The notes under the pieces are model-generated. The model did no database searches and was not told where the DNA came from. It was given only the letters and a program-made list of their open reading frames with translations. The position numbers were made by a program, and so were the translations under genes. This document shows, piece after piece, positions 11,850 through 25,999 of a DNA stretch of 64,000 bases. Location: NCBI RefSeq assembly GCF_020184175.1, contig NC_065531.1:59293213-59357212 (forward strand), written 5' to 3'. Numbering within the stretch: position 1 is the stretch's first letter; each line of letters begins with the position of its first letter. Source of the stretch: Aphis gossypii (taxonomy: Eukaryota > Arthropoda > Insecta > Hemiptera > Aphididae).

Positions 11850-14800
11850 TCACGTGTTTATTATTACAAACTAAATTATTAAACATTTTTCCCTAGAACA
11901 AACTATTAAATTATAATAGCTATATTTTTAAATATTATTTATCATACTAAAACATGATAATGAAATCTTAATAATTTTCAAAAGTAAAAATATATAAGTA
12001 GGTAATACATTTATAAAATATTAAGTAGGACTCTTTTCGGCCAAAATAAACCTTTCCCTTTTCGAACAGTGTAACTTTTCGACCATTTAGTAATAACCAA
12101 TATCACTCAGTACACTGTTTTAGTTACCAATATAAAATTATTAAAATATTGAGATATAAATTAAATATTATTAATTTATCGTTAAAATTATATCACCCGT
12201 TCATATTCATATATAGGTCGTTTGCATAAAATATACATAATAATTAAATACTTATATAATGATAAGTAAATATATTTAGAAATTAGGTTTATTTTATTTA
12301 TTCAACATACACACCAAAAACAAAATATAAAAATTAGACGAGTTTGTATACCATTCAAAATTTTATTTTATCTTTCTATAAATACCATAAAATATAGATT
12401 TATAATATAAATACTTAATACATATTATCTATAAATAAATAAAAAATATCATTGCGTGTAATAAAATTTATAATAATATAATATAGATAGAATTTTTAAG
12501 TTTCCACAAATAATGTTATTAATTATGACAAAATAATTAACATTATTATATTTAATAATTTAAATAATAAATTTCATAAAAATTTGAAATTTAAGTGCTT
12601 AGGTATAAAAAATAAATTACCTTTATATATTTTTTAGATTTAATGTTATAAATATGAAGTTACTATGAGGATTCTTGTTATCTATTTTCAAGAATTTTAA
12701 TCTGAATATTTTTTTACCAGCATTTATAAAAATATTTTTTCCGTTTTTTTTTTTTATTTATAATATTTTTTCGAGTGAATTTCATTGATTTTCTTTTTGT
12801 TTATTTTATAATATCCTCTCTAAATATTATCTTTTATTTATACAATCAGAAAATTTGATAGTTAAAATTTTTTTCAGTTATTCGCTTTTTAACTTCTTAC
12901 AATTAATCAAATAAATATAAATTTCAAAATATTTTATAATTTAATGATTGCATATTTAAAGCTAATTTAACAAAAATTGTATAATAATGTTTTTCAATTT
13001 AAATTTTCTTAATCATCCTGAAACCTGTATTTTTAGATATTTTAGCTACTCATAAAAAATAATATATAATTATTTGTGTAATAAATAAGTATGAGCATAT
13101 TATATTTTAATTTATTAATTCATTAATAGTTCATAACCCATATTAATTATTCTGGTATTGGTAGATATAAATAAAAGCTAAAAAAAGCGTCTTTTTATTT
13201 AATTAATTAACTAAGTTACAAGTTAAATATAATACAAATATTAATATTTAAGTTAATAAAAATACGATGAGACATTATATTATTATGATACTACTCGTAT
13301 TAGTAATTATTTAGAAAATAAAATTTTGGTTAAGAAATTAATAAATTTATTTATCTGCATATCATTTATTAAAAATAGATATAAATTATTTTGAAACATG
13401 GCGATAGTTTTTGATTAAAAATTTAAGAGAATTATACTCGATAATATTGAAAGAAATATATTAATACATTAATAAGCAATAATGTTATTATTAAAATAAA
13501 CGAAAAAATTTGTTCATCCCACATAATAATATGTAACCGAATATTGTAAAAACCGAATATTGATCACGAGGATTTCGTATACCTCGACACGTCATGGTGG
13601 TAACTAATTTATACGTAATGGAATTTCAAAAGCTTTGTGCCTGTGTTTTATTTTTTTTTTTAACACTGATTAGTATGAATATAAGCGGGTAGCTACTGAT
13701 TTCAAAAGTACGGAGTTTTATAAATGGCATTATACAATTAAGTGTGTATTTTTATTCGTAATTATTAATGTCTGTTTTTGCCCGTACGACCATACGTCAT
13801 TATAATTGCGCTTTTCAGCATTTCATAATTATTAATAAATATATTTTTTTTCATCTCGTGTTTTGGTTTTGCCCCGTGTATTAACTTATACTTATTTTCA
13901 TAAATAATTCAACTTTAATAATAATAAGTTGTTGTTATTTGCACCTAAATATTCTGAAACAACAATAAATTACGGTTAAATAATTCATGCGACGCGGAGA
14001 CGTTTTGCGCATTGATCTCACCACAATAATGTATATAAATAAACTGACAAACTGTTTAGGTTATATAATAACACGTTCGTTGACGTTAAGTATACCTGCA
14101 TAATAATACTAATAAATATAAAGATCATTTAGACGAGACTGTTTAAAATTGTTACACCAGAAACAGGAGATGTGCATGGACACAAATACTTAAAAATTAT
14201 TTAATTTTACGAATATTATTAATTAACTACAATTTGTTTAAATTAAATTATTTATTATTTTTAAGCCAGAATAAGTGCTTAAAAAAAAAAACTGGTGAGA
14301 AATCATTGTAAGATTTGCACATTTAAATGCGATTTTGGTGTAAAAATGTTGTAGTATAAGACGTATAATAACGTCTATGACCCATATAATATATTATATA
14401 TATATTTTAATAAATTATTCTTATTTATTTTATATTTAAAGTTTTATAGTGTATAGTATTGGACATTTAGAATATTCGTCAAAATTAATCAAATAAAGAA
14501 ATTAGATAGATTCTTGGTAATATCGCACCAAGGACATGCCCACAAAAAGGTTTAGTACTATACTGGAATAAAAATAATTAAATTACTATGAGTTTTAAAG
14601 AAATATTTTATTTTTTTCTATTTAATAAGCTTTAGTGGTAAGAAGCCGATTAGTTGGACTAGTTTGTAATTGATTAATTTGTTTGTGCAAATAGTTTTAG
14701 CCAATCATAAATTTTCTTAATAGGTATCCTATTGCCCTAAATTAAACCCATGATAAGTTATATACCATTATCAGCCAAAGTTGCTTGGCCATAATTTTCA

Positions 14801-17800
14801 AGTTATTTAAACTAAACGTTAGATAAAATAATATGGACTTTATGAAAATGCATAATATATATTTATAGTCACTATAATATTTACAACTTGTTCAGGTATC
14901 ATTGTTATTATTATTACGCCTAATTGTGACTTATCTGTTATTGTTATTGTTATTATATATACCTGTTATTTGGTTTTATTGAGTGGAAGTTTGGATGTAA
15001 TAAGGGGGTAATCGATTACAGGAAAACAGAAAATATATTTATTTTTTTTTTGCGAAGCTATTGTTTTTGACAGTGAATATAATACCAAACTATCAATACA
15101 TATTCCGGTAGAACGTTTTGTGTATACAAAAACGAAATGGTAAATGCATCACTACGACACACGTTAAAATTGAACTTGTTACCAAAACTATATAATAATA
15201 TGAAATATCTTACACAATGTAGGCACGCGTTAAAAGTAACTCTGACAGGTACAAACAGCCCACATGTATTAAAATATAATATAATATGTAAATATATAAA
15301 TGTAATAAGTTATATTAACATACACGAAAATCGAAAACCACATAAAGTACATTGAAACAAGTATATACTCACTCAAATACATTTCTATTTTTATACACAC
15401 GCGTGCGTGTGTGTCGAAATTGTTATTTTATTACAATTTTATAGGGATGTCGCCACAACAACTAAACATGAATAAACCTATTTTTTTCTTTCTTTCATTG
15501 ACAAATGTACAAGTTACTATATGTTATTATAGTATTATGTTTAAATCGTCTTTTTTTTTATCCCAATAATTCGAAACCGAGCAATAGCGGGTTTCTAGGA
15601 CATCATAACTATTATTATTATTAGATAACTCGCATCATTTGTGTTATGTAAATGAAGCCGTCCGACCGGTAATCAGCAATATACATATATATAATATATA
15701 TATGTATATAGGTATTTATGTTTTTATGTTTAAATAATAATTCATTTATATATAATGGGTACATATATGCAGTGTGTAAGTAATAAGTTATAATATTAAT
15801 CGCGGATGGCTGTCTCAGTTGCACAATAAAACATAATAGGTATTATCAGTAATTCGGTGCTTTATTAATCTACGACATAACTAATAATTTCTGATATGTT
15901 TAACGTATAAAAATGTTTAAAACTGTTTTAAAACATATAATTTGTCTAAGCTAGTTTTACCGAAATTAATTAAAATTGTCCGTTTTATTGGACTATACTA
16001 ATTAAGTATAATATAATTGCATAAAACAATCAATCTAAACAAACATTTTCGAGTTCCAAAAATATTGCTAAATATATCATTCATCCTCTATGGTAATCGA
16101 ACCATCAGTGAATATAAAATCCTTACATATACGTAGTAATACGATTGTATTAGCTGACACAAAAACTATGATAATATTCTCTTGTTCGTTAGTAACCAAA
16201 CATCCTATGGTGACCTAAATATACATAATTTCCGTGCCACAAGACTCAAAACTCTGTAAGCGATTCCTTATTAAACTGAAAATGACACTAATCCACTTAT
16301 TTTCTGTTTATCTTCCCGTGAACTTTCAAAATGTATTACTTATCTCTAGTTAACAATAAAATGGTGTACAAAGAAGAGTCCTTTTAGATTTTCAAAAACT
16401 TAAACTTATTCGGTTTTATACTATACTGTAGTAATTTTACTATTTTATAAATTATTATTATTTTTATTATATTATCTAAATTTACATATTGTCTGGTTAC
16501 GATATCGCCATGTGTCTGGCCGACCACGACGACAACCACTTGTTATTATATTTTTTTTTATTATAATTTTATTTATAGATTGATGTATCATTGTCGGCAT
16601 GCTTCAATCACGACAACGCCGACTAATAACTTTTTATTATATTCCATCCTTTCCATCCCTTTTTAGCCACACGCCAAGTTCACCGCATAAGTTGTATTAT
16701 TTATATTATAATTATTATGCTTAAAATATTTAATTTGTTCTTTTATTTTTTTTTTTAATTTAACATTTTGACAACAACGAATGACGAATGTGATGTGGCC
16801 ATCCCCTACAATACTATATACAACTTTCTCTGTCCATGTATTACGAATGAACTAGTTACCTACATAATTGATACCTTAATGAGTTTATAATTTAATAATA
16901 CAGTGTTAATTAATAAACTCAGTCTTTAAAAAAAAAATATTTTAAAAATATTATCAGTAATAAAATCATAAAATACCAACTTGTTCGTTCATGTTTCACT
17001 TTAATAATAAGCTCAAAGATTATAAAACATTTTATTATTCCGTTAACGATTAAATTCCATATGTTTGTTATCGAATATTGTTTTTGTGGTAACCTAGATA
17101 GTAGACCTTTTGGTACAAAACCCGTAGGTAAGTTTTTTTTATTTTATCAGGATTTTAATAACAATGTAATGTTTTACTAATATAATCTTATTATCTTATC
17201 CACAAAATACTATTTACTGTTGCGTAAAAAACTATTGTTTATAAATGAAATTGAATGACTATAAATAAAAACGATCAATAGAACCACTAAATCGTTTTTA
17301 TAATACATTTTTAGAATAATTTTAAAAATCAAATGTATTAACAATAATTAATTGTTTAATCACTTGAATTCTTATTTTTCAATGTTAAGATTGTTTTATG
17401 TAGAAAACGTCTAAGTAAATCAAAATAAAATGCATATCATTTTCTAACCCAATTAATATTAAATTTTTATAATAATTAGTCTATTGGTCAGCTAATAAGT
17501 TAAACATTTACATTAAAATATTTTAATAAGTAAGACCAAGTGGTTTATGTGTCTCCCACTTTGAAAATTACTCTAAATTAAAAAAAAAAAACTATACCTA
17601 CTTTTGCTTAACAAAATTATTCGTACCTATTACGAAATATCCACATATATAATACAATTTGTATTGATGTCAAAAAAACTATTTTAATGCATTATTTATA
17701 TTCTAATTTCTAATTGTCCCATACAATCATTTTTCGTTTTTCCATACCAAAAAATTAATTAATATATAATTTATTTTTAAATTTACGCCAATATATATCA

Positions 17801-18149
17801 TTTTTACATAATATAAAATAAATATATATTATATATAGGACATAGGTATTATATAATATATCTTATGTTAGTATGTTTATGTATTTTTTACATATATTGC
17901 GTACTATATGTTTGCTGTGCATATACCTATATATGCAATACGTGTAGTATATATAATGTAGAATATAATAGAGTTGACTTTTCTTAAAGAATTCGTAGGT
18001 ATATTAATAAAAAAAACTAATTCGAATTTTTTCATTCTTACTTTAATGTAAAAAAAAAAAAAAGAAACCAGGGAAAAGGTATTCTGTATATTAGGGATTG
18101 AGGTTAAATCCTCATTGAATAGATCAATGAATGGAAACATTGCATTTTA
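11850..18149. other. long AT-rich intergenic region, no gene seen
   Basis: Only simple sequence and short chance frames are seen. Landmarks are an (AC)/(GT) patch near 15397-15416 and an alternating AT tract near 15680-15710. No protein motif, tRNA-like fold or clear transposon end was recognised. Confidence 0.45.
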
Positions 18150-18215
18150 ATTAAATAATGAATCATTGTATACATTGTTAAACGATTCTAAACGGAGTCA
18201 GTCTGTCTGCTTATA
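18150..18215 (+). repeat. dispersed repeat family A, short head fragment
   Basis: The word AAACGATTCTAAACGGAGTC followed by AGTCTGTC matches the family A landmark ACGATTCTGAACGAAGATGA. It is preceded by ATCATTGTATAC, as in the 36545 copy. Confidence 0.45.
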
Positions 18216-20929
18216 ATACCTAAGGATATTTTATTATATATTTTTATATCGCTATTAGTAATTTATATTTTTATTAGTAATACAATATTGTATAGTCAAA
18301 CAATATTTTATGTATAAAATGTCAATATATTGTGTTATTAATTAAAGATAATATCTAAATTTTTATGTATCATTTATCATATCATGCGAAACCATATATT
18401 TAGTAATATTAATAAAAATTGTCAATGTTGCAATTACCTCTTAAAACTAAATCGAGCATATACAAGCTAATACAGTTATTAAAATAAAATATAAGCACGA
18501 TTATATAGTATAGTTCTTATCTTATTTTTACAATCATAAAAACAATGAAAAAAATATATTACAGTATGTAATAAAAAATGTTAAGCATAAAACGTATATA
18601 ATAATATATAAATATACTTAGGTACCTATGTAATCTATATAATGTACGATTCGTGTTTTGGATTTACTATTACACTGGCAGCTAACCATGATCACGAAAT
18701 TATTTAGTTCACGGTTTTTTTAATGTAAAAATGTTAAAAATTGTTATTTTTTACTTGTGGGTCTGTGTTGTCAAAATACATTACCCAAACGATTTTACGA
18801 TAAATTAGAACAATACTGGTGGCAATCGGATATAATTTATCAGGATTACATTAAGTTATTTAAAGACAGTAATAGTGTTAGGCTAGGATATCGCAATGGT
18901 ACTGAACGTACATACTATTTTGTATACCTAATTATGTACTATAAGTTATGGGTGTGATAAGTTCAAAGATATAACACATAGAATACTTTAATAAAAAGAC
19001 AATCACTTTTAATACATACCTTTAATTTTTCACTGTTACTCGCTACTATTGGACTGGTATTCGATAAAAAATATTAATATTTAATTTTACATCCCTTCTG
19101 CAATAATAATTAATAATGACAATAAATCATGTTCATACGTCCATTGTTATTACGTATATATTATACATATTATAACACCAAATGTAGTATTAGTTTCAAA
19201 TACTATAAAATTATTTCTATAGTTGCAAAGTATTTTAAACGTATATTCAAAATATTTTAATCAAAATTCCAAACAATTTATTTAAGCTTAAAAAAAAAAA
19301 ATAAATTAACATAATATATTCACATTTATGTTATTAAATATAAATTTTGTGGGGAAATATCATAAAGTAAAATAACTTCAATTGCCCTTGTAAGAAGATT
19401 ACAAATATAATTTTATAATATAAATAATATTAAGTTATAATTAATTTGTAAATAATTAAAAAAATAAGGTGCAACGTCAAATTTTATAAATGAATGCTTA
19501 TAATTTGTTTGACTATATTATTCTAGCTGGCGTTTGGCTGAGTTAAAATTTAAATTAAATTAAGTTCTGATAATACAAACAAATACTTTATCATTTTATA
19601 TTTGCAAGAAATTGAGTTGTTTATATTTATTATTTAGGAATATTAAATTTACCTTATACCTTGGTTAATGTTTCCTAGATATAGTTCTACAATACTATTT
19701 TAGCACGTCTATCATATTTGTACGTTGAATGAGAAAAATTCTTAATTACTTAATAACTGAAATTGTATTTATGAAAAATTTAAGAAAAAAGTTATCAGAA
19801 TTCCAATCTTTTTTTTTTTATAAAACAGGATAACATCAATCAAAAAATTTTGATTTTCATTAATCTGAAGTAGAAACTCTAAGTACCTTTTTAAACTTTA
19901 ATGAAAGCGTAAACAATTTTAAACCAATAAATAAAAGCCAAGTCAAGTATGCATAAGTGATAAACAAACCTGGTTAAAAAAAAAAAAAACATTTATTTAT
20001 TTGAAAAATCAGTCAAACGAAACTAAGCCAAATGATAATAATCATATAACAAATATAGATGCTGAAATAAAATAAAACCTCATCTCTTTTTAACCTACAC
20101 AAACTAAATAATTGATTTATAATGAAATGATGATAGATAATAACGAAGTTGATATAATGAACGCTTTATTGATTTATCTCAATTTCATATTGACCGTGAT
20201 AAAAAAAAAAAATCTCTGCACAACAATTTATATATACAATACATTAGAAGCTACTAAACCAGTTTTTAATAAGATCGTCAATATTAGCTAACAATAACCT
20301 ACGATATAAATGGTATACATGAATCTTAAAACTTAAAAGACATTATCAAATTCTGTCACCCTGTGGTTGGATAACTTCTGGTTCCACAAATATTTGACTA
20401 ACGATATTTTCAAATGCTATATTTTAAACATTGAAAACATTGGTTAATAAATTATTATTATAATAATAAATACATTTTCAACTGTATAATATTATAATTT
20501 ATAACTATTATAATATATATATATATGTATAAATAAAGTTTAATTATCATTCTGTAATAATAGGTACCTAATTTTAACCCATATAACATTATACATTAGA
20601 TTTGTAAACTTTATAACTAACAAACGACAATTTTATCACGCCTAAATAAAAAATATTCAAAAATGTAAAAATATACATTACAAAAAGCACAAAAAGATCA
20701 CTATATTATATATATATTTTTTGAATATTATAACATATCTTCACTTAGTGAAAATTTCAAATTCTTACAATTGATTTTATTTCAGAATTACAACAAATTA
20801 ATAATTTAAGTTAAGTTTAAGTTGAGTTAAGTTTATAAGAAAATTGATAAACTTAACTCAAAATGTTCGTTTTATTTATTTTTCTCCTTATTATATTAAA
20901 AAGGACTAGGAATGTTGACAATTTAAAAA
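18216..20929. other. AT-rich intergenic DNA with one unassigned short frame
   Basis: A 66-codon plus-strand frame at 18757-18957 has a fairly balanced composition (Trp, Cys, Arg, Asp present) and could be an exon or transposon fragment. It lacks convincing splice sites and resembles nothing I know. The rest is AT-rich with no signal. Confidence 0.3.
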
Positions 20930-21100
20930 TACCAATTTTATACCAGGAACCACCCTTGAAATGACCATCGAAGCATACTGTAGTATGTTTTATATACATA
21001 TAAAACATGTACACGGTGCACAGACTCAAAACATGCATCGTCGTACAATCAATACATTCACCTCTCTTTTGAAAACCTAAATCGTTTAAAACAGATTTTA
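20930..21100 (+). repeat. dispersed repeat family A, tail fragment
   Basis: The order of words matches the tail of the long copy at 40840-40990: GGAACCACCC, then GAAGCAT, then CACAGACTCAAAACATGCAT, then AATCAATACATTCA, then a diverged inverse of the AACGATTCTGAACG landmark. Only the last ~170 bp of the family is present. Confidence 0.5.
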
Positions 21101-22530
21101 TTTATAAAATATAATAACTTGAACGAAAACGAAGTATAAAATTAATTATTCATTCCTCACTATCGTATCATCACAGTGGTCGAAAACTGGCGGCCATCGT
21201 TCCACATCTAGCCCTCATGTCTATATTTTATAAGGCCAGCTTTATTTTTTATACTGACGAAATGTAATTGCATATTTTATGACCACAACCAAAATGTATC
21301 ATCCACGATAAAATACAATTTTAATAATATAATGGAAAATTTATTTTTGCGAGTTTAGATTTTGTTGCAAAAGTTACGCATAAAATTGAGTACTTATGAC
21401 TTTAAATACGTATTATGCGAGTACTTTTATTTTTATTCATTACAAATATGGTTTTAAAAATATTCAGTTATAGTAAATTTCAAATTTTATAAAAATTGAA
21501 TTTTATAAACAGCTATAACGAAAAAATAGGATTATTTAAAAAACATACATATTGGAGCGATTTGGTTATTTTGTATAATTAAATTATTACAAGATGATTT
21601 TAGTGGTCTAACAAATATTAAAAAATCAATTAGTTATTTAGTGCTAGTGCAGATTTAAATTGATTGAGAGTTACATTTTACCAAAACAATAGATAGGTAT
21701 TGAACTTATTCAATTTTGATGAATAATTGTGTACAATATACATACCAAATCCAACCTCATATTATAAAGGTGTGAACTATAAAGATAATATTGAACTTAA
21801 TACCCAACCATACAATCAATGAATACATTTAGTTAAATTTTTTAGTTCAAAAGAAATATATTTTTACAGAATATAATGTATGAAAAGCCCCAAAATTTGA
21901 CAAAATTGCTGATAGACAACCTCCAAATAATCGGGTGAGTAAGTTTTAAAAGTGTATCTTGCAGTAGCTAGATAAAATATTAATAACTGCACATCGTCAT
22001 GAGCGTATGTAAGGGGAGGGTGTTTAAAACCCCCGGAATTAAAGATAAAACAATTTTAAAATAAATACTGTGAATTAAACTTAATTTATATCTAGACCAA
22101 AACCCCCTCAGAAAATATTTCCTACCTACCCACTTGCACATCGTACCCGTATGTGTTGTCTCTGCTTAACTTAATGAACTGTGTTAGTTGTAACTTAAAA
22201 ACAAACAGGTTTATTTATAATTATTTAAATTAATATTAATAATTAATAAAATAATATCTATAAAATCAATCATTGTTTATTCATTATTATTTCAGTTAAT
22301 TATATTCAACACTAGGTCTGTGTAGAATAATGTTATTCTAGTAATCTAGTATATACTTATACACGTTTTATGTCTATAGAGTAGGTATATATGTATTTAT
22401 TATTTTTAAAATATAAAAATTTAAACAAGTTTTTTAGAACATATTTCTATACTGGACGTTACACAGATTGGATGGGTTCAAAATCGATGCTATTCGTTTT
22501 ATATAAGGAAAAGAAGGTTGAGAAAATTTA
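21101..22530. other. intergenic DNA with a possible transposon relic
   Basis: Around 22010-22150, G-rich and C-rich blocks (GGGGAGGGTGTTTAAAACCC and ACCAAAACCCCCTC) stand out from the AT-rich background and are probably part of a decayed mobile element. No coding sequence is seen in the rest. Confidence 0.3.
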
Positions 22531-23946
22531 ATGAACCAAAATCCAATATTAACGGGAACCTTGGAAACTGATTGGACCTCGCTAACATACATGAGCACAT
22601 TAGATCAACCGGAAAAAAATAAAATGGCGTGCATACAGAGACTATTTGATGACTTTTCGGCAAGAGAGAAAAAAACCATGTAAGATTAAAACCCAAACCA
22701 ATGACAAGTGTTCAAAAAAAATTTAAAATAGAGATATTATTATGTGTAATGTGTATTAAATATATACATGGTGATTCGTTTATCATTAAACACTCGTTAT
22801 TTCGAAAAATATTGACTTTTATCAATTTTTTTTTTCAAAATTTTTAGTTTTATGCTTTTTTAAAACTACGAGTATATACATTTGTATTTTTTTTCACTCT
22901 TACATTTAATAATGAAACCTATATCAACTTTACATATTTAAATGGCAACCTGTATTTAAAATATCATAAGAAAATACAGCATTTTGTATGAGTTTTAACT
23001 TTAAAATTATTATATTTCATTTAACCGTTAACGAATTATAGCTGCTCAAAGATAAGTAGTTCCTAGTTTTTATTATACGTCTTATTTCTGAAGACTAGTA
23101 GTTACATACGAATAATAAATAATAATATTATAATAGGTACATATTTATTATTTTCACATATAATAAACTCGTTATCAACTATCGTTCACAGCAATGACGA
23201 ACTTTGTACCTGTAGGTTGTAGCATTTATTATAAATACTAGTATTTAAATCAATAGTTGTAGTTAGGTACTACGTACATGTATAACTAGTCCGTGTTATA
23301 ATCTTAAAAACCTATGTTATTAACACCTGAAAACCTTTTCATTTCACCATTAGCTATAACTCGCTGATTGTTGAATGAAAAATAATAGTTTTAACTTTTA
23401 ACGTTAAAATTCATAAAAAAAAAATAATATTATTATTTTATATAATTTTAAATATAGGTTACCATTTGAAATGCCATTCATCCTTGGACAAAATTATGAT
23501 AAAAAGCAAACAATACTTCACCCGGTGCTCGTTTCTCTTTTAACCTTTCACTTGTAAGATTATAGTTCAATCGACAATGAAGTTTGTGATGTTATTAAAA
23601 CCTGGGTTCTAAACATATATCCAAAAACAAATGGCCCAACTGGGTTGTAAGTACCTAGTTACCTACTTAAAAACTATAGTACTATTGTCTTAACTTGTAA
23701 GTCAATCTTTACAAACTCAGCTTAGTGTATAGGTAATATTTTGTATTGTGTATACTTAATTTAGCACTTAGATGATTCACGGTTTAGCGTTTATGATAAA
23801 CCTAATGTTGATGGACAGCCTCCATATGATGCAACTCTACTACCGAGCGCCCTGATCATGTACTACGCTGATGAGCTAGACATGATGAAAAACAATTTCG
23901 TCCGATAGGCCGTGGACTCATACGAACTTAACTTCCGCGTATTGCA
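22531..23946 (+). pseudogene. broken multi-exon gene of unknown family
   Basis: Three exon-like blocks have protein-like composition and splice signals. Block A (22531-22679) starts with ATG, encodes 49 residues beginning MNQNPILTG and ends at a GTAAGA donor. Block B (23458-23646) follows an AATATAG acceptor in the phase that block A requires. It encodes a peptide starting LPFEMPFILG, has one in-frame TAA near 23552, and continues as DNEVCDVIKTWVLN to a GTAAGT donor. Block C (from about 23765) reads YDKPNVDGQPPYDA and LPSALIMYYADELDMMK. It has an in-frame TAG near 23907 and does not join block B in phase. Three lesions in three blocks argue for a decayed copy rather than a live gene. I do not recognise the family; sequencing error or alternative exons are less likely explanations. 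Confidence 0.45.
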
Positions 23947-25126
23947 GTAGGTATATGATATTCAGTCACGATCTATTTAGAAGCCTGTTTCATTGGGACG
24001 ATAACAAAATCAACAACGCTGATATTTTTGCAAATAATCGTTCCTATTTATTTTATTAACTCACAAACAAGCTTCGTTCCACGAAAAAATAAAATATGGA
24101 ACGATGTTGAATAAACACGGATTGTAGGTACGTTGTTCACAGGTTTCCCTACAGAACGAAAACGTATTACTTAATACTTGTTTTAATTAAAAATAACTAT
24201 TATATTTAGGTTTATCCTTATAATTTTCACTAATTAAATGCAAGTTATTATTAATTGTTGCCTAACTTGAAACAGTCAATTTTAAAATAGCCAGAAAAAC
24301 GTTACTAGAAATTTTAAAGTAAAGGTTTCCAATAAAAATTCAAGTTAGGTATGTAACAGAGTACATTTAAATTTTAAAATATATTATGATAGTGGTTATT
24401 AAAATAACAACAATCACATACCACAAATTGTTACAATTATCTTGTATAATAGTTTATGACATTTTTATTTTTATTGTATTCGAAACTCACAAATTCATAA
24501 TATTGAGACAGAAAACAGCTCTTGTATTGTCTATAGCAGATAGAAGAAATGTAGATGGATCTGAATAGTATTATGAATTAATTTTGATGCAAGAATACAA
24601 GTTTAAGTACAGATTAAAACTAAGCTTATTTTACATAAAATTTTTGTTGTAAACTATATTGTTTTACCAAACTGTAGACGCTCAAAACTTAAATTGCTTA
24701 GATAAACTTACTAAAAAAAATTATAATATTTTTTAACAAATATTATTAAAACTATATACATAAATATAGGTACATTATATTTTGTATAATTTTTCATTGT
24801 ATTATATCGTTGAAGAAAACTAGAAACTAAACCTTATATAAAACATTTAATTTTGTTGTTTTCGTTTTCATTTAACTCTATTAGGTACTCATCAGTTTCA
24901 TCAATCGATAACTATAGTTTTTCCTAGGATAAACAAAATACATTTTAGTAAAGATTATGTATAATATATAATTTATGCAAAACATAAAACTTATTTAAAA
25001 TCTTGGAAAATGATTGAATGAATATTAATGCCCAACAGTATTTTTAGTATTATTTTAAACTATGATAGAATATAATCATAAATCTTAATAAATAATTAAC
25101 TAAATCGACAATAACTGTTATAGTTT
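23947..25126. other. intergenic DNA, no gene seen
   Basis: AT-rich sequence. The only frame of note (24386-24568) is a short Ile-rich peptide without exon signals. Confidence 0.4.
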
Positions 25127-25999
25127 CTATTCTAAAATATATAATTTCTTAAGATTTATTTTCAGCTTAAAAAAAATAATTTTTCAACATCAGACTTCAT
25201 TACGGTAAATATTTCCTTATAATACATTCCCATTTTAGAACGATTTTTCTTCAAAAGTATATAATTCCTTAAGAGTAAAATTTAGCGTAAGAACAAAAAT
25301 AATTCGTAAACTTCAAAATTCATAACAATTATTATTTCGTTAAAATACATTTCCATTTTAGAACGAGTTTCAGTTCTAAAATATAGAATTCCTAAAGATT
25401 TTTTTTACATCTTATAAAAAAAAATAATTCTTAAACATCAGACTTCATTACGGCCATTATGGTAAATATTTCCTTATAATACATTCCCATTTTAAAACAA
25501 TTTTTCTTCAAAAATATATAATTCCTTAATAATTAAAATCAACTTAGGATTAAAATAATTCTTTAACATCAGAATTCATTACGGTTATTATTTCTTTATA
25601 ATACATTACCATTTGAGAACGAATTTCTGTTCTAAAATGTATAATTCCTTAAGAATTAAATTCAGCTTAGGACCGAAAAATTCTTAAACATCAGACTTCA
25701 TTACGGTTATTAATTTCTTATAATACATTCCCATTTGAAACGATTCCTCTTTAAAAATATATGATTCCTAAGGATTAAGAATTATTTTAATATCTAAGGT
25801 ACCCGTGTATATAAATCTTAAGGAATTATATAATTTTTAAGAATAGCCGTTTTGAAATGTAAATTATTATAATGAAATAATAACTGTAATGAATTCTGAT
25901 GTTTAAGAATTATTTTGATCCTAAGCTGAATTTAATTCTTAAGGAATTATACATTTTAGAATTGAAACTCGGGCTAAAATGGAAATGTATTATAATGAA
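25127..25999. repeat. ~120-bp tandem array with inverted terminal copies
   Basis: About five and a half direct units lie between 25127 and ~25790. Each contains, in order, a TATAATTCCTTAAGAATTAA-like segment, TTAAACATCAGACTTCATTA, CGGTTATTATTTC and ATAATACATTCCCATTTTAG. The TATAATT anchors recur about every 120 bp. From ~25808 to 25999 the same words appear inverted (AATTCTTAAGGAATTATA, TAATGAATTCTGATGTTTAA, AAATGGAAATGTATTATAAT), so the array ends in about one and a half reversed units. Unit divergence is substantial. Origin is unknown; a terminal or subterminal repeat region of a transposon is possible. Confidence 0.75.
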
